DNA from: Actinomycetes bacterium
Lineage (GTDB): Bacteria; Actinomycetota; Acidimicrobiia; Acidimicrobiales; RAAP-2
DNA length: 6,769 bases
Direction of reading: 5' to 3'
NCBI GenBank assembly: GCA_021807655.1
Contig: JAKBCT010000048.1
Coordinates: 1 to 6,769, forward strand
Positions within the stretch are counted from its first letter, which is position 1. Every line of letters starts with the position of its first letter. The position numbers and the translations under genes are program-made. Below are positions 5,842 to 6,769 of the stretch, piece after piece. The notes under the pieces were generated by a model. The model searched no databases and was not told the origin of the DNA. It saw nothing but the letters and a program-made list of their open reading frames with translations.

Positions 5842-6737
5842 GGCCCCACCGTGAAATCAAAGACCGATTGGTCGAAGGCGGCGAACGACCCGTAGTCGAG
5901 CAGGTCGTAGAGTTCGGCGCGCGTCTGCATCTCGCCGAGCATCGTCGTGAGCGTGCCCTCGCGCGTCAGCAGGTCGAGGGCCCGATCGGCCGCCCCCATC
6001 GCCAGGCGCAGCAGCGAGACGGGGAAGATCACCATGTCCACCCCGAGTTCGCCGAGCTGCGCGACGCTGAGCGACGGGCCCTTGCCGAACTCGGTCATGT
6101 TGGCGAGGATCGGCACCGTCACCGCGGCGCGCATGGCGGCGAACTCGCGCTCGTCGAGCAGGGCCTCGGGGAAGATCGCGTCGGCCCCCGCGTCGACGTA
6201 GGCGCGGGCCCGCTCGATCGCGCCGTCCAGTCCCTCGACGGCGCGCGCGTCAGTGCGCGCGATGACGAGGAAGTTCGCGTCTCGCCGCGACGCCGCCGCC
6301 GCGTTGATCCGCCGCAGCGCCTCGTCGCGCTCCACCACCTGTTTGCCGTCGAGGTGTCCGCAGCGTTTGGGGTTGACCTGGTCCTCGAGGTGCATGCCGG
6401 CCACGCCGGCGTCCTCGAGCATCTGGACGGTGCGAGCCACGTTCATCGGCTCGCCGAAACCGGTATCGGCGTCGACGATGGTCGCGACGCCGGTGACGCG
6501 CGCCACCTGGGCGCTGCGCGCGGCGACCTCGCTCAACGTGGTGAGCCCGATGTCGGGCAAGCCGAGGTCGGCGGCGAGGACCGCACCGGAGAGGTAGACC
6601 CCCTCGAAGCCGTGGCGCTCGATGAGCATCGCCGACAACGGATTGAAGGCCCCCGGCAACGCCAGGATCGGGCCCTGGGCGAGACGGGCCCGAAGCCGGG
6701 CCCGCTTCGCTGACGCGCTGACCGGCGAGTGCAGCAT
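5838..6737 (-). CDS. prpB: Methylisocitrate lyase (EC 4.1.3.30)
   Basis: This 299-residue cytosolic TIM-barrel enzyme of the isocitrate lyase/PEP mutase superfamily is close in length to E. coli PrpB (about 296). It cleaves 2-methylisocitrate to pyruvate and succinate, the last step of the methylcitrate cycle for propionyl-CoA. Visible signatures are YLSG (48-51), VDADTGFG (88-95) with the Mg2+-binding D89 and D91, LEDQ (117-120), KRCGH (124-128) with catalytic C126, ARTD (160-163), FPEA (189-192) with E191, NMTEFG (213-218), and MQTRAELY (270-277). The KRCGH loop separates lyases from PEP mutase, and the overall pattern fits methylisocitrate rather than isocitrate lyase (about 430 residues or more). 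The start at ATG 6737 is supported by a good Shine-Dalgarno. It is the first gene of the operon visible here, and its TGA overlaps the next GTG by four bases. The rest of the cycle (prpC, prpD) is not in view and may lie just upstream. Confidence 0.96.
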   Translation of the reverse strand: MLHSPVSASAKRARLRARLAQGPILALPGAFNPLSAMLIERHGFEGVYLSGAVLAADLGLPDIGLTTLSEVAARSAQVARVTGVATIVDADTGFGEPMNVARTVQMLEDAGVAGMHLEDQVNPKRCGHLDGKQVVERDEALRRINAAAASRRDANFLVIARTDARAVEGLDGAIERARAYVDAGADAIFPEALLDEREFAAMRAAVTVPILANMTEFGKGPSLSVAQLGELGVDMVIFPVSLLRLAMGAADRALDLLTREGTLTTMLGEMQTRAELYDLLDYGSFAAFDQSVFDFTVGP

Positions 6738-6769
6738 CAGAAGATCCCCTTCGTCCTCGGCACCGAATG
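6737..6769 (-). CDS. Possible 3' end of an upstream operon gene (10 codons visible)
   Basis: On the minus strand a frame open from the window edge reads HSVPRTKGIF and stops at TGA 6737-6739, sharing its last A with the prpB ATG (TGATG). One-base overlaps of this kind are common inside actinobacterial operons, and the prpB ribosome binding site would lie within this gene's end. Ten codons are too few to name a product; prpD or prpC would be natural candidates from pathway context only. It could be chance, since short open frames are frequent in GC-rich DNA. Confidence 0.3.
   Translation of the reverse strand, partial: HSVPRTKGIF
6746..6751 (-). promoter_or_regulatory. Ribosome binding site of prpB
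   Basis: On the minus strand AAGGGG (in the context GAAGGGGAT) ends eight bases before the ATG at 6735-6737. This decides the prpB start, because the same frame stays open upstream to the window edge. Confidence 0.65.

Noticed and set aside
5820..6713. A 297-codon plus-strand open frame lying antisense to prpB.
   Set aside because: The composition (His/Arg/Glu/Asp/Val-rich, no recognisable fold) is typical of the complement of a GC-rich gene, and prpB has all its catalytic motifs.
1..6769. CRISPR arrays, tRNA or rRNA genes, insertion-sequence ends, attachment sites.
   Set aside because: No direct-repeat array, cloverleaf, transposase or terminal inverted repeat pattern was seen; coding sequence occupies almost every base.

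Overview
The window looks like chromosomal DNA of a high-GC actinobacterium. An Acidimicrobiia-type relative is my best guess, from the style of the PrpB, the methyltransferases and the PAS/GAF/EAL protein; this is inference, because no rRNA or marker gene is present. Coding density is close to total: the only non-coding stretches are about 82 bases (479-560) and the last 32 bases at the right edge. I see no tRNA, rRNA, CRISPR array, insertion sequence or phage gene.

Left edge (1-478, + strand): the 3' part of an FAD/NAD(P)-binding oxidoreductase of the GltD-like (COG0493) type. It ends in a cysteine-dense ferredoxin domain with two [4Fe-4S] motifs. In known systems such proteins pass electrons between ferredoxin and NAD(P), often beside 2-oxoacid:ferredoxin oxidoreductases. 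The partner genes would lie outside the window.

Centre (561-4247, + strand): one large soluble signalling protein of 1228 residues. It has five PAS domains, two GAF domains and a C-terminal EAL domain with its catalytic residues in place, and no GGDEF domain. It is best read as a cytosolic multi-input cyclic-di-GMP phosphodiesterase. Its base composition is clearly less GC-rich than its neighbours. Its start codon sits inside a perfect 15-base palindrome.

Right half (4208-6737, - strand): a compact operon transcribed right to left. The order is methylisocitrate lyase prpB, then a FHWF-type class I SAM methyltransferase, then a second class I SAM methyltransferase of the UbiE-like Methyltransf_11 group. 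Both junctions are 4-base overlaps (GTGA and ATGA), which suggests translational coupling. PrpB carries out the last step of the methylcitrate cycle for propionate. The substrates of the two methyltransferases cannot be read from sequence; a link to tricarboxylic side products of that cycle is a speculative but testable idea.

The last methyltransferase and the EAL gene converge and overlap tail-to-tail by 40 coding bases, so no intergenic terminator separates them. I found no clearly undescribed system here. The most interesting points are the prpB-methyltransferase-methyltransferase coupling, the domain-rich EAL protein and the convergent overlap.
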